Below are positions 34,600-44,624 of a stretch of DNA of 64,000 bases, one piece after another. Under the pieces are notes generated by a model. It did no database searches. It was not told where the DNA came from and was given only the letters and a program-made list of their open reading frames with translations. The DNA lies in contig CAZNLR010000019.1 of assembly GCA_964574215.1 (NCBI GenBank), positions 17,610 to 81,609 of the forward strand. The letters run 5' to 3'. A program made the translations under genes and the position numbers. How positions within the stretch are numbered: the stretch's first letter is position 1; the number at the start of each line of letters is the position of its first letter. Source of the DNA: GCA-2725625 sp964574215. GTDB taxonomy: Bacteria > Pseudomonadota > Alphaproteobacteria > Rhodospirillales > UBA2165.

Positions 34600-35607
34600 T
34601 TACTCGGTCGTTGGTAAGACGGGCTCAAGCAGTTTACCGGGTGTTCCGGGGTCGTCCCATTCGAGAGCGATCTCCAATACCTCGACACTGCCCGCATCCC
34701 CGGATGGCAGCCGCACATGGTCTTTGGCCGTCGTAACCGGGATTGCGCCTAGTCTTTTAGCCTCTGATACCAAACTTGCAATCTCTTGATGCGAATAAGG
34801 GTGATGGTCGTCAAACGATCTAATGCCGGCGACGTCGCATCCGGCCTCCTTCAAACTGTCAAAAAACTTGCCGGGCCGCCCGATACCGGCGAAGGCAAAG
34901 ACCTTTTTACCCCGCCACTTTTCCGGTTCGACGGCGGTCAGGCGGGCGCGAATAACCGGGACCGGCTGCTTTGACCGGTAGGGGATTATCTGTGCCAGTC
35001 CGGTCCGGTCCTCGCCGATGATCACTACCGCCTGGGCGCGGTTGAGGCCGACGCTGATGCCTTCCCGCAGGGGTCCCGCCGGCATGATGCGTCCATTACC
35101 GAAGCCGACAGCGCCATCGGCAACGATGATTGAAATGTCCTTATGGAGACCCGTGTTTTGAAAACCGTCATCCATGACGATGATTTCGGCGCCTGCCTCG
35201 GCGGCGCGTTCGGCGCCGGCGCTTCGATCGGCGGAAATCCAGGTGGGCGCGCACCTGGCCAGCAGCAGCGCCTCGTCGCCGACCTGGGCAACCGAATGGG
35301 TATCCGGATCGACGTGCAACGGCCCGCTCAAAGATCCGCCATATCCCCGGGTCAGAAAGTGAACCTTTTGGCTACGGGACTTAAGGTAGTCACCCAGCGC
35401 CAGGGCGGTCGGCGTTTTTCCCTGGCCGCCGACCAGCAAATTACCGACGCAGATAACCGGCACATCCGCCCGTTGAGGGTTTGCCCGGTCCTGACGAAAT
35501 GCGCCCACCAAACCATAAATTCCTCCAAGGGGAGCCAGCAGTGCGGACCAGAGGCCGCCCCAACCTTCCTGACCAGTGGGCCGAAACCAGAAATCAGGCG
35601 GCTGCAT
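34600..35607 (-). CDS. lpxK: Tetraacyldisaccharide 4'-kinase
   Basis: 335 residues, close to E. coli LpxK (328). The P-loop-like GNLLVGGQGKTPTALALGDY, the conserved FLTRGYGGSLSGP and VDDGFQN regions and the DHHPYSHQEI segment fit the family. It phosphorylates the 4' position of the lipid A disaccharide on the inner-membrane face. The start overlaps the waaA stop by 14 bases. Belongs to the run msbA-DUF374-waaA-lpxK-lpxL. Confidence 0.95.
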   Translation of the reverse strand: MQPPDFWFRPTGQEGWGGLWSALLAPLGGIYGLVGAFRQDRANPQRADVPVICVGNLLVGGQGKTPTALALGDYLKSRSQKVHFLTRGYGGSLSGPLHVDPDTHSVAQVGDEALLLARCAPTWISADRSAGAERAAEAGAEIIVMDDGFQNTGLHKDISIIVADGAVGFGNGRIMPAGPLREGISVGLNRAQAVVIIGEDRTGLAQIIPYRSKQPVPVIRARLTAVEPEKWRGKKVFAFAGIGRPGKFFDSLKEAGCDVAGIRSFDDHHPYSHQEIASLVSEAKRLGAIPVTTAKDHVRLPSGDAGSVEVLEIALEWDDPGTPGKLLEPVLPTTE

Positions 35608-36904
35608 CGGAGGGGGCTTTCCGTTGATGTTCGGCCAGGACTGACGCGATCTCGTCGGCGATCAAATTTACGACCTGAGCTTGGGAATCGACAAAGGCAG
35701 TGCCGTTGGCCGCCAATTCGCGGCAGCGTTCCGGATCGGCGAGCAATTTACCGACGGCTTTGGACAGCGTAGCCTGGTCCCGAACGGAGACGGCGCAATC
35801 CTGCCGCGCCATCTCTTCACTCATCCATTGGAAATTCATCATGTGAGGGCCATGGATGACGGCGCTCTGCAGGCGGAAGGCTTCAAGCGGGTTCTGTCCG
35901 CCGAGAGGCACCAGGGATTTGCCCATGAACACGATATCGGCGAGCCGGAAGAAGAGACCCATTTCTCCCATGGTATCGGCGACATAAATATCAGTTTTTT
36001 CGTCCGGCGCCTCTTTCCGGGAGCGCACCGCCACCGATAAACCCTGCGCCGTCAGCATCTCGGCGATCTCTGTTCCCCGGGCAGGGTGGCGCGGGACGAT
36101 GATGGTCAGCAGGCCGGGATGATCCACTTTCAAATCGCGATGGACCCCGGCGACGACATCTTCCTCGCCCGGATGGGTGCTGGCGGCGAGCCAGCGGGGC
36201 CGCCCGCCCATCAGTGATTGCAACTTGTTTAACTCCTCATCGTCGACGGGCAGGGCCGGAACGGCGAATTTCAAATTTCCCACGCAGGTGCTTTTTATCG
36301 CGCCCAATTCCAGCAGCCTATCCACGTCCTCGTCCGACTGTCCCAAACACAGATCGAAGCAACGGAGCAGGCGGGCGATCAATCCTCTTGCCTTCTGCCA
36401 GCCCGCGAAAGCTTTGGGGGATATGCGGCCGTTGATCAGGACCATGGGAATGTCGCGGGCGCTGGTCTCGGTGATCAGATTGGGCCAGAACTCGCTTTCC
36501 GCCCAGAGGGTCAGGTCGGGCCGCCAGTGATCCAGGAAGCGGCGCACGTAGGGCAAGCGGTCGACGGGGATGTATTGGTGAAATGCCCGTTCCGGCAGCC
36601 GTTCCGCCATCAGTTTTGCCGACGTGGTGGTGCCGGTGGTGACAAGAATCTGGGTGTCGGAGGCGTCCGCCAGCAATTTGTCGATCAGTGGCAGAAAGGA
36701 AAGGGATTCGCCGACGCTGGCGCCATGCATCCAAATCAGACGGCCCCCATTGTCCAATTCCGAGGGCCGCGGTTTGCCGCCCAGCCCCAACCGTTCGGAA
36801 AAGCGGGCGGCATCCTCTTTGCCCGCCGCCTTTCTTTTATTGAGATAAAGGCTGATCAACGGTCCGGCCAACACCGTCGCGCCCCGGTAGAGAGTCAGCA
36901 TCAT
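35594..36904 (-). CDS. waaA: 3-deoxy-D-manno-octulosonic acid transferase
   Basis: 436 residues, GT30 family (WaaA/KdtA). The donor-binding start (RLGLGGKPRPSELDNGGRLIWMHGASVGE) is diagnostic, and the C-terminal GT-B half has DTMGEMGLFFRLADIVFMG, where E and the GG-rich loop (GGQNPLEAF) bind CMP-Kdo. It transfers Kdo to lipid IVA. The start overlaps the preceding DUF374 gene (ATGA). Confidence 0.96.
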   Translation of the reverse strand: MMLTLYRGATVLAGPLISLYLNKRKAAGKEDAARFSERLGLGGKPRPSELDNGGRLIWMHGASVGESLSFLPLIDKLLADASDTQILVTTGTTTSAKLMAERLPERAFHQYIPVDRLPYVRRFLDHWRPDLTLWAESEFWPNLITETSARDIPMVLINGRISPKAFAGWQKARGLIARLLRCFDLCLGQSDEDVDRLLELGAIKSTCVGNLKFAVPALPVDDEELNKLQSLMGGRPRWLAASTHPGEEDVVAGVHRDLKVDHPGLLTIIVPRHPARGTEIAEMLTAQGLSVAVRSRKEAPDEKTDIYVADTMGEMGLFFRLADIVFMGKSLVPLGGQNPLEAFRLQSAVIHGPHMMNFQWMSEEMARQDCAVSVRDQATLSKAVGKLLADPERCRELAANGTAFVDSQAQVVNLIADEIASVLAEHQRKAPSDAAA

Positions 36905-37623
36905 GGCGGCGTCTCCTCAACCAGTTCAGGCTCAATCGGCGTATGGTCGTACAACCGGTCGGCTTCGGAAGTAACCTGATTAAGCGCGTTTTCGAGCCGG
37001 TCGCGGGCTGCTTCCATTTCGTCCTCGCCGGCGTTGCGGGAAACCTCGATGGGCTCCCCCCAAAGAAATACGCCGCTGGAAAAGGGCAGGGGCATGATAA
37101 AGCGGTCCCAGCTGGCCATCACCCGGCGGCGGCTGGCGCTGAAGGATAAAGGCACCAAGGGTGCGCCCGACAGCCGGGCCAAAGCGATGGCGCCGTCACT
37201 GGCCCGCATGCGGGGACCGCGTGGTCCGTCCGGTGTGATGCCGATGCAGCCGCCCTCTTTCAACACTTTGACCATGGCGCGCAATGCCCCAGATCCACCC
37301 CGCTTGGTGGAGCCCGCCAGGGACCGGAAACCGAACCTGCCGATGGTGTCGGCGATCAACTGTCCGTCGGCGTGGCCGGAAATCAGCATGTAAAAAGGAA
37401 CGTCCCGCCGCCAGTTGTAGGGCATCATCATCAATCGCCCATGCCAGAAACAAGCGATGAACGGCTTACCTTCCGCCCAGAATTTTTCCGGAATCTGGAA
37501 ACCTTCATGTTTCCAATTACCGGTGGCGTGCACCAAGCGGATATAAAGCGCGCCCAAAGAACTGGTGAGGGCGCGGAGAAAGGGGCTCCTGGAAAAATTC
37601 TTTATGAACTGAGGCGTCGCCAT
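36901..37623 (-). CDS. DUF374 lysophospholipid acyltransferase family protein
   Basis: 240 residues. The conserved DUF374 stretch FYMLISGHADGQLIADTIGRFGF plus RGGSGALRAM and ITPDGPRGPRM are clear. The proteins belong to the acyltransferase superfamily and usually lie in alphaproteobacterial lipid A operons, as here between msbA and waaA. The function is not settled. Start ATG at 37623; stop overlaps the waaA start. Confidence 0.9.
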   Translation of the reverse strand: MATPQFIKNFSRSPFLRALTSSLGALYIRLVHATGNWKHEGFQIPEKFWAEGKPFIACFWHGRLMMMPYNWRRDVPFYMLISGHADGQLIADTIGRFGFRSLAGSTKRGGSGALRAMVKVLKEGGCIGITPDGPRGPRMRASDGAIALARLSGAPLVPLSFSASRRRVMASWDRFIMPLPFSSGVFLWGEPIEVSRNAGEDEMEAARDRLENALNQVTSEADRLYDHTPIEPELVEETPP

Positions 37624-37657
37624 TTCGTTTTGTTATATCCCCGTTACCGACCCCGCG

Positions 37658-39463
37658 CTATTCCCCCAGCGCACGGGCGTCTTCCAGATGGACAACGGAT
37701 TCGTTTTCTCTGAACTGCAGGTCGTACAGTTTGGCGTAAATGCCGTCCTTGGCCATCAGTTCCTCGTGGCTGCCGGATTCTGCCAAATTGCCCAAATCGA
37801 TGACGTGTATCAGGTCGGCATCCATCACCGTGGACAATCGGTGGGCGATCACCAAGGTGGTGCGTCCTGCCATCAATTTTTTCAGTGCGACCTGAACATG
37901 GCGTTCCGATTCCGTATCCAGGGCCGATGTCGCCTCGTCCAGCAATAGGATGGGCGCGTTCTTGAGCATGGCCCGGGCGATGGCCAGACGCTGGCGCTGG
38001 CCGCCGGAAACCTTGGTGCCCTGCTCGCCCACATAGGTGTCGTAACCGTCGGGCATATCCATGATGAAATCGTGGGCGGCGGCGTTTTTGGCGGCATCGA
38101 TGATTTCCTCCTCCGACGCACCGGGCCGCCCATAGGCGATGTTGGCGCGGATGGTGTCATCGAACAGGGTTACATCCTGGCTCACCAAAGCGATGGCGCC
38201 GCGAAGGGACGTGAACGTTACGTCCCGGACATCGCAGCCGTCGATCACTATGTGACCTTCATCCACATCATAGAAGCGCGGGATCAGATTGAGGACGGTG
38301 GATTTTCCTGCCCCGGAGGGACCCACCAGCGCCACCGTTTTACCCGCCGGCACGTCCAGGGTGATGCCATTGAGGGCCGGCTGATCGGTTACGTAGGAGA
38401 ATTTTACTTGCTCCAGATGCAAAGCGCCGCCCGAAACCCGAAGCTCAAGGGCGTCGGATTTTTCCAGGATTTCCGGCTCCCGGTCCAGCAGGGCAAAAAG
38501 ACGTTGTGCACTGGCGAGGCCTTCCTGCAGGCTGGTGTTCAAATTAGCCAGCCGCTTCATCGGTTCGTAGGCCAGCAGGAGCGCCGTGATAAAAGAGAAA
38601 AAGGAGCCGGGATCCATAGAATTATCGATCACCCGCAACCCGCCGTAAAAAATAACCAACGCCACGGCCACGCCGCCCAAGGTCTCCATGATGGGACTGG
38701 CCAGGGATCGCGTGCGTGCCGCTTTGAACACCAGGCCGAACACCCGTTCGGCGATAGCACGGACTCGGCCTTTCTCATACTCCTCCATGCCATAGGCTTT
38801 GACCACGCGGGCGCCCTGGAAGGTCTGCTCCAACAGCGTGGTGAACTGGCCCATTTCCTCCTGGGTATTGACGGTGACTTTGCGCATGCGCCGCCCCAGT
38901 TTAACAATAGGAAAGACGGCTATGGGAAAAACAACGAAAGCGATCAGCGCCAGCATCCAATCCTGCCAGAACATGACGCCGACCAGGAAGATCAAGGTCA
39001 GGAAGTCCTTGCCGAAGCCGGTCAGCGCATTTGAGACGGCAGTGCGCATCATATTGATGTCGACGGTAAAGCGGGAAATCAAATTGCCCGTGGGGCTGTC
39101 ATGAAAAAAGCCCAGTTCCAGTCGCGTCAGATGAGCATAAAGCCGGTGCTGCGTGTCGGTGACGATGCGCAGACCGACGAAGCTCATCAGGACAGCCTGG
39201 CCGTAATTGGCCAGTCCCTTGACGGCGAAGGTCAGGATCACGGCGGCGCTGATGGGCAGCAAAAGACCACGGTCCCTGCCGACGAAGACATCGTTAATCA
39301 CCGGTTTCATCAGGTAGGCGCTGAGTGCCGTGGCGCCGGCTACCAGCGCCATACATACAAGAGCAAATGCGATCCAGACCACATAAGGCCGGATGCTCTC
39401 CCGCGCCAGCCTGGAAACCAGCGCACGGGTGGAAGTGTTTTGGGTTGGTCGGGGACTATTCAA
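37658..39463 (-). CDS. msbA: ABC transporter, lipid A export permease/ATPase (MsbA-like)
   Basis: About 600 residues: six membrane helices followed by one ATPase. Walker A LVGPSGAGKSTVLNLIPRF, signature VSGGQRQRLAIARA and Walker B ILLLDEATSALD are complete. The position in the lipid A run supports a role in flipping lipid A-core across the inner membrane. I choose TTG at 39463, preceded by a GGGGGG tract provided by the adjoining inverted repeat; a longer frame to an ATG at 39496 would begin inside that repeat and is unlikely. Confidence 0.9.
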   Translation of the reverse strand: MNSPRPTQNTSTRALVSRLARESIRPYVVWIAFALVCMALVAGATALSAYLMKPVINDVFVGRDRGLLLPISAAVILTFAVKGLANYGQAVLMSFVGLRIVTDTQHRLYAHLTRLELGFFHDSPTGNLISRFTVDINMMRTAVSNALTGFGKDFLTLIFLVGVMFWQDWMLALIAFVVFPIAVFPIVKLGRRMRKVTVNTQEEMGQFTTLLEQTFQGARVVKAYGMEEYEKGRVRAIAERVFGLVFKAARTRSLASPIMETLGGVAVALVIFYGGLRVIDNSMDPGSFFSFITALLLAYEPMKRLANLNTSLQEGLASAQRLFALLDREPEILEKSDALELRVSGGALHLEQVKFSYVTDQPALNGITLDVPAGKTVALVGPSGAGKSTVLNLIPRFYDVDEGHIVIDGCDVRDVTFTSLRGAIALVSQDVTLFDDTIRANIAYGRPGASEEEIIDAAKNAAAHDFIMDMPDGYDTYVGEQGTKVSGGQRQRLAIARAMLKNAPILLLDEATSALDTESERHVQVALKKLMAGRTTLVIAHRLSTVMDADLIHVIDLGNLAESGSHEELMAKDGIYAKLYDLQFRENESVVHLEDARALGE

Positions 39464-39470
39464 GATATTA

Positions 39471-39567
39471 CCCCCCACCCTAACCCTCCCCCGCAAGGGG
39501 AGAGGGGACAGTAGCGAGCACCCACTAGATTCCCTCCCTCCTTGCGGGGGAGGGTTAGGGTGGGGGG
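39471..39567. repeat. Inverted repeat with perfect 27-bp arms upstream of msbA
   Basis: The arm at 39471-39497 (starting CCCCCCACCCTAACCCTCCC) is matched by its exact complement at 39541-39567, with 43 bases between. Such CACCCTAACCCTCCCC palindromes are scattered in many alphaproteobacterial genomes. It lies directly before the msbA start, and its left arm supplies the purine tract upstream of the TTG codon. Confidence 0.85.
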
Positions 39568-39667
39568 ATCAATCAACAGTGTTTTATCGAAATCCACGAA
39601 CCTAAGGCCCTGAAATAATTGGATTCTATGATGCGGAATATATCACATATAATGTATTAATGGCAGG

Positions 39668-41011
39668 TTACTTGCCCGCCACGGTAAGGCCGTCGATACG
39701 GATGGTGGGGGCGTCGACGCCGTAGCGGAATTCCAGGTCGTTGGCGGGCGTCAGGTTCTGGAACATGTCGTTGAGGTTGCCCGCCACCGTGACTTCGCTG
39801 ACCGGATAGGCGATCTCGCCGTTTTCGATCCAGTAGCCGGATGCGCCCCGGCTGTAGTCACCGGTCAGACCATTGATGCCGAAACCAATCAGCTCGGTGA
39901 CATAAAGCCCACTTTTGATATCAGCCATGAGTTCCGCCGGCGTCATGTCGCCCGCTTCCATATAAAGGTTGGTGGCGGACGGTGACGGCGGCCCGCCGGC
40001 GCCCCGTGATGCATGCCCCGTGGTCTGCAATCCTAATTGCCGGGACGACCGTAAATCCAGAAACCAGGTGGTGAGTACACCGTCCTCGATTATCCGGCGT
40101 TTTTGGTTGGCCACACCTTCGCCGTCGAAAGGCTTGGACCGCAGGCCCCTTAGCCGGTGGGGGTCGTCGATTACGTTGACCGAGGACTGGAATATCCGCT
40201 GCCCCATCTTGTCTTTCAAGAAACTGGTATCCCGGGCGATGGAGGCGCCGTTGATGGCGCTGGACAAATGTCCCAACAGGCCGCGGGAGACGCGGGGGTC
40301 GTAAACGATAGGCGCCTGAACGGTGTCGGCCTTTTTTGGGTTAAGGCGTTTGACGGCCTTTTCACCCGCATTTCTGCCCACTTCCTCGGGCGTCATCATG
40401 TCTTCGGCGTAAACCGCGCCCGTATAGTCGTAATCCCGTTCCATGCCCGTGCCTTCGCCGGCCAGTACCGACGCGCTCAAGGAATAATGAGAGCCGGCAT
40501 AAGTCTGAGCGAAACCGTTGGTGGCGGCGACACATACGCTGGCCTTGCCCCATCCCGCTTCGGCGCCTTCGGAATTGGTGACGCCGTCGACAGAGCGGGC
40601 GGTTTCTTCGGCGCGCTTGGCCCAACCCACCAAAGTTTCAGCCGAGGGTTCAGACGGGTCGCAGCTGTCCAGATCAATGATTTCCGTGGCCAGTTGATCG
40701 GGGTCCGCCAAACCGCAATAGGGGTCCTCCGGCACCGATTTGGCCATGGCGACGACGCGCTCGACCAATTCGTCCAGGGCTTCGGCGCCGGTGTCCGACG
40801 AGGAAACGATGGCCTGGCGTTTTCCCACCAGGGCGCGAAGGCCGACGTCGGCGCTTTCGGAACGTTCCAGTTTCTCCGGATGGCCCAGCCGTTCCGCCAC
40901 CGACAGGGACTGGCTTTCGATAAAAACCGCATCGGCGGCATCGGCGCCCTTGGCCTGGGCCTTTTTCAAGAGATCGGATAATTGATCCAGCATATCGGCG
41001 GTGTCGTTCAT
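39668..41011 (-). CDS. pmbA: Metalloprotease TldE/PmbA
   Basis: 447 residues, close to E. coli PmbA/TldE (450). It has the family segments SVNVIDDPHRLRGLRSKPFDG, TTWFLDLRSSRQLGLQTTGHASRG and YSRGASGYWIENGEIAYPVSE. As in TldE, the HExxxH zinc motif is absent; it forms a dimer with TldD, whose gene is at 55368-56801. The pair processes peptides, including antitoxin or ribosomal peptide products. Separated by 27 bases from ubiD upstream on the same strand. Confidence 0.95.
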   Translation of the reverse strand: MNDTADMLDQLSDLLKKAQAKGADAADAVFIESQSLSVAERLGHPEKLERSESADVGLRALVGKRQAIVSSSDTGAEALDELVERVVAMAKSVPEDPYCGLADPDQLATEIIDLDSCDPSEPSAETLVGWAKRAEETARSVDGVTNSEGAEAGWGKASVCVAATNGFAQTYAGSHYSLSASVLAGEGTGMERDYDYTGAVYAEDMMTPEEVGRNAGEKAVKRLNPKKADTVQAPIVYDPRVSRGLLGHLSSAINGASIARDTSFLKDKMGQRIFQSSVNVIDDPHRLRGLRSKPFDGEGVANQKRRIIEDGVLTTWFLDLRSSRQLGLQTTGHASRGAGGPPSPSATNLYMEAGDMTPAELMADIKSGLYVTELIGFGINGLTGDYSRGASGYWIENGEIAYPVSEVTVAGNLNDMFQNLTPANDLEFRYGVDAPTIRIDGLTVAGK

Positions 41012-41038
41012 TTACGGATGTTCCTATTTCCAAATAGC

Positions 41039-42547
41039 CTATTTCCAAATCGAGTGGCCGCTACCGGGCAGGCCAAGCTTTTCCCACATGTCGGAGACCT
41101 TCTCAATCACTTCGTCGGACATGCGGATTTTCTCGCCCCAGTCCCGATGGGTTTCCGGCGGCAGCTTGTTGGTGGCGTCGAGGCCCATCTTGCCGCCCAG
41201 GCTCGGCTCGGGCGACGCGAAATCGAGATAGTCGATGGGCGTGTTATCCATCAACGTGACGTCCCGGACCGGGTCCATGCGGGTGGATATGGCCCAGATC
41301 ACATCCTCCCACTTGCGGGCGTCGATATCGTCATCCACCACGATGACGATCTTGGTGTAGAGAAACTGCCGCAAGTACGACCAGACCGCCATCATGATGC
41401 GTTTGGCGTGGCCGGGATAGGCTTTCTTGATGGAGACCACGGCGACCCGGTAGGAACACGCCTCGGGTGGCAGCCAAAAATCCACCACTTCGGGGAACTG
41501 CTGGATGAACAGGGGAATGAACAGTTCGTTGAGGGCCTCGCCCATCACGGAAGGCTCGTCCGGCGGCCGGCCGGTGAAGGTGGAAAGATAAATGGGATCC
41601 CGGCGCATGGTGATGGCGCTTACCTTGAAGACGGGAAATTGTTCCACCGCATTGTAATAGCCGGTGTGATCGCCGTAGGGTCCTTCGTCGCTGAACTCGT
41701 CCAGCATAACGTGGCCTTCGATGACGATCTCGGCCTCGGCGGGTACCTTTAGGGGCACGGTCTTGCAATCGGTGAGCGACCCTTTTTCGCCCCGCAACAG
41801 CCCGGCGAACTGATATTCGGACATGGTGTCCGGCACCGGTGCGACGGCGGCCAGAATGGTGGCCGGATCGGCGCCGATCACCACGGCGGCGGGCACCGAT
41901 TCATTTGATTTGGCGAAGGCCTCGGAGAAAGCCTGGGCGCCGCCCCGGTGTTTAAGCCAGCGCATCAGGGTGGTGTCCTTACCGGTCACCTGCATACGGT
42001 AGATGCCGATATTAAAATTGTCCGGGCCCTTGATCTGATCGTTGCGGGTCACCACCAATGGCCAGGTGATAAGCGGCGCCGGTTCATCGGGCCAGCAAGT
42101 CTGAATAGGCAGTTTGGCGAGATCAATGTCGTCACCCTGCCAGACCACATCCTGGCACGGCGCGCTGGCGGTGGTTTTGGGTTTCATGGCCATGGCCGAC
42201 TTAACCATGGGCAGCATCTCAAGCGCTTCCCGCCAGCCGCCCGGCGGTTCGGGCTGGCGCATGAATGCGAGAGATTCACCCAGTTGGCGCAACTCTTCGG
42301 GCTCCCGTCCCATGCCCCAGGCCACCCGCTCTACGGTGCCGAACAAATTGACCAGCATGGGAAATTCGTATTTTTGACCATCTTCGCCAACCACGTTTTC
42401 GAACAGGACGGCAGGCCCTTTTTCGGCCAGCAGACGGGTCTGAATTTCGGTCATTTCCAGCACGGAAGATACCGGCTCGGCCACCCGCACCAGCCGGCCT
42501 TCCTTTTCCAGCCGGGCCACAAACTCCCGAAGATTTTTGTCCGCCAT
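41039..42547 (-). CDS. ubiD: UbiD family decarboxylase (3-octaprenyl-4-hydroxybenzoate carboxy-lyase)
   Basis: 502 residues, standard UbiD length. LREFVARLEKEGRLVRV at the start, VVTRNDQIKGPDNFNIGIYR and the region EGPYGDHTGYYNAVEQFPVF belong to the family. It removes the carboxyl group from polyprenyl-hydroxybenzoate using prenylated FMN made by UbiX (not in window). With the UbiA gene at 46.9 kb this supports a complete ubiquinone route. It heads the minus-strand run to lpxL. Confidence 0.95.
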   Translation of the reverse strand: MADKNLREFVARLEKEGRLVRVAEPVSSVLEMTEIQTRLLAEKGPAVLFENVVGEDGQKYEFPMLVNLFGTVERVAWGMGREPEELRQLGESLAFMRQPEPPGGWREALEMLPMVKSAMAMKPKTTASAPCQDVVWQGDDIDLAKLPIQTCWPDEPAPLITWPLVVTRNDQIKGPDNFNIGIYRMQVTGKDTTLMRWLKHRGGAQAFSEAFAKSNESVPAAVVIGADPATILAAVAPVPDTMSEYQFAGLLRGEKGSLTDCKTVPLKVPAEAEIVIEGHVMLDEFSDEGPYGDHTGYYNAVEQFPVFKVSAITMRRDPIYLSTFTGRPPDEPSVMGEALNELFIPLFIQQFPEVVDFWLPPEACSYRVAVVSIKKAYPGHAKRIMMAVWSYLRQFLYTKIVIVVDDDIDARKWEDVIWAISTRMDPVRDVTLMDNTPIDYLDFASPEPSLGGKMGLDATNKLPPETHRDWGEKIRMSDEVIEKVSDMWEKLGLPGSGHSIWK

Positions 42548-42831
42548 GAATTAAGTGCTTTCGCAGGTTCTCATTCCGGCGTCACCATAAAGGGCGGGTG
42601 CGGGGGTGACAACAAACTAACTGTATTGTTGCGGAGCACTAACGGTATCACTTTCGGATTGGTTTTTGGCAGTCCTGCGAGCCATTTCAACGATTTCCGG
42701 CCCTACCGAACTTTATTGCGCTATCAGATGATCGCCGATACCCTGTTCGACCGAAATTCAACGGACGAACCAGGGACCGTCCGATTGGTTGTTCTTGGAA
42801 TATGGTTACATAGCATAGGGGCTGGCAGGCC

Positions 42832-44616
42832 ATGGCTAACGAAACGATAACAATTGACCCTTCCAACGAGGCAGAAGCCTACCGGCGGTTGATCGATCTG
42901 GGAATCCAGCTGTCGGCGGAGCGCAATCACAACAAGCTGATGGAAAATATCCTGTTGGCGGCCAAGGAGTTCTGTAACGCCGACGCCGGAACCCTGTACC
43001 TGATGACCGAAGCCGATACGCTGTGTTTTCGTATCATCCGCAATGATTCGCTCGATATCGCCCAGGGCGGCACCACCGGCGAGGAAATCGCCCTGCCGGA
43101 TGTGAAGCTGTTTGATGAGGATGGCGAGCCCAACCTGCACAATGTTTCTGCCGCCGCCGCCGTCACCGGCAAGACCATTAACATTCCCGACGCTTACGCC
43201 TCCAACCGCTACGACTTTTCGGGCACCAAGAAGTTCGATGAATCGACGGGCTATAATTCCCAGTCCTTTTTGACCGTGCCTCTGAAAAACCACGAAGGCG
43301 ATGTGATCGGCGTTTTGCAGCTGCTCAACGCCCAAGACCGGGAAACCGGGGACGTTATTCCGTTCGCCGAAAAGATCGAGCCCTTGATCGAGGCCATTGC
43401 GTCCCAGGCGGCGGTGTCCCTCAACAACCAGATGCTTCTGGAGGCGCAGAAACAGCTGCTGGACGCCTTTATCGAGTTGATTGCGGGCGCCATTGACGCC
43501 AAGTCGCCCTACACGGGCGGGCACTGCCAACGGGTGCCGGAACTGACCAATATGCTGGCGGCGGCAGCCTGTGAGTCCGACATGCCTTCCTTCAAGGAAT
43601 TCGAACTCACCGAAGACGAATGGTACGAATTGCACATCGCAGGCTGGCTGCACGATTGCGGCAAGGTGACGACGCCTGAATATGTGGTCGACAAGGCGAC
43701 CAAGCTGGAAACCATCTATGACCGCATTCACGAAGTGCGCATGCGGTTCGAAGTGCTGAAACGTGACGCCGAAATTGAGATGCTCAAGGGTCTGCTGGAT
43801 GGCGGCGATGCGGTGGAACTGGGTAAGATATTCGAGGATCGGATTGCCCAGCTGGACGAAGACTACGCCTTTGTCGCCGAATGCAACGTTGGCGGCGAAT
43901 TCATGGCCGATGAAAAGGTCGACCGGATCAAAGAGATCGCCAAGTTGAAATGGACCCGCACCCTTTCCGACCGGATCGGTATTTCCTACGACGAGGCCAA
44001 GCGGAAGGAGCGGGATGAAGAACCCAGCCTGCCGGTGGTGGAAAGCCTGCTGGACGACCGCTACGACCATATTATTATCCGGGAGGAACACGACCTGCTG
44101 CCGCCCGACAATAAATGGGGCTTCGACATGACGGTGCCGGAACACAAATTCAATCTGGGTGAGGTTTATAATTTATGTATCGGCCGCGGCACCCTGACCG
44201 AAGAAGACCGCTATAAGATCAACGATCACATCGTCCAGACCATCATCATGCTGGAAAGCCTGCCTTTTCCGAAACATCTGAAACGGGTGCCGGAATATGC
44301 CGGTGGCCACCATGAAAAAATGGATGGCACCGGTTATCCAAGAAAACTCGAAAAGAAAGATATGACCATCCCGGCCCGGATCATGGCCATCGCCGATATA
44401 TTCGAGGCCTTGACCGCCGCCGACAGGCCCTACAAAGCGCCCAAGAAACTTTCCGACTCCGTCAAGATCATGAGCTTTATGAAAAAGGACGCTCATATCG
44501 ATGACGAACTGTTTGAACTGTTCCTCACTTCGGGCGTCTATAAGGACTACGCCGAAAAATTCCTGCTGCCGGAACAGCTGGACGAGGTCGATATCTCCGA
44601 ATACCTGAGTGGCTGA
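42832..44616 (+). CDS. GAF and HD-GYP domain protein with internal insertion
   Basis: 594 residues: GAF domain (about 15-205), then HD-GYP. The HD pair is His274-Asp275 in WLHDCGKV and the GYP motif is HHEKMDGTGYP with His493-His494. Normally these are about 60 residues apart; here the gap is about 220, due to an insertion of roughly 130-150 residues. HD-GYP proteins hydrolyse cyclic di-GMP; the GAF domain should sense a ligand or mediate dimerisation. Motif residues needed for metal binding appear present. It is monocistronic, with the repeat at 44625-44679 after it. Confidence 0.9.
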   Translation: MANETITIDPSNEAEAYRRLIDLGIQLSAERNHNKLMENILLAAKEFCNADAGTLYLMTEADTLCFRIIRNDSLDIAQGGTTGEEIALPDVKLFDEDGEPNLHNVSAAAAVTGKTINIPDAYASNRYDFSGTKKFDESTGYNSQSFLTVPLKNHEGDVIGVLQLLNAQDRETGDVIPFAEKIEPLIEAIASQAAVSLNNQMLLEAQKQLLDAFIELIAGAIDAKSPYTGGHCQRVPELTNMLAAAACESDMPSFKEFELTEDEWYELHIAGWLHDCGKVTTPEYVVDKATKLETIYDRIHEVRMRFEVLKRDAEIEMLKGLLDGGDAVELGKIFEDRIAQLDEDYAFVAECNVGGEFMADEKVDRIKEIAKLKWTRTLSDRIGISYDEAKRKERDEEPSLPVVESLLDDRYDHIIIREEHDLLPPDNKWGFDMTVPEHKFNLGEVYNLCIGRGTLTEEDRYKINDHIVQTIIMLESLPFPKHLKRVPEYAGGHHEKMDGTGYPRKLEKKDMTIPARIMAIADIFEALTAADRPYKAPKKLSDSVKIMSFMKKDAHIDDELFELFLTSGVYKDYAEKFLLPEQLDEVDISEYLSG

Positions 44617-44624
44617 CTCTTCCC

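Noticed and set aside
42724..44145. 473-codon minus-strand frame over the HD-GYP gene
   Set aside because: Shadow with repetitive composition; no motif, no ribosome site.
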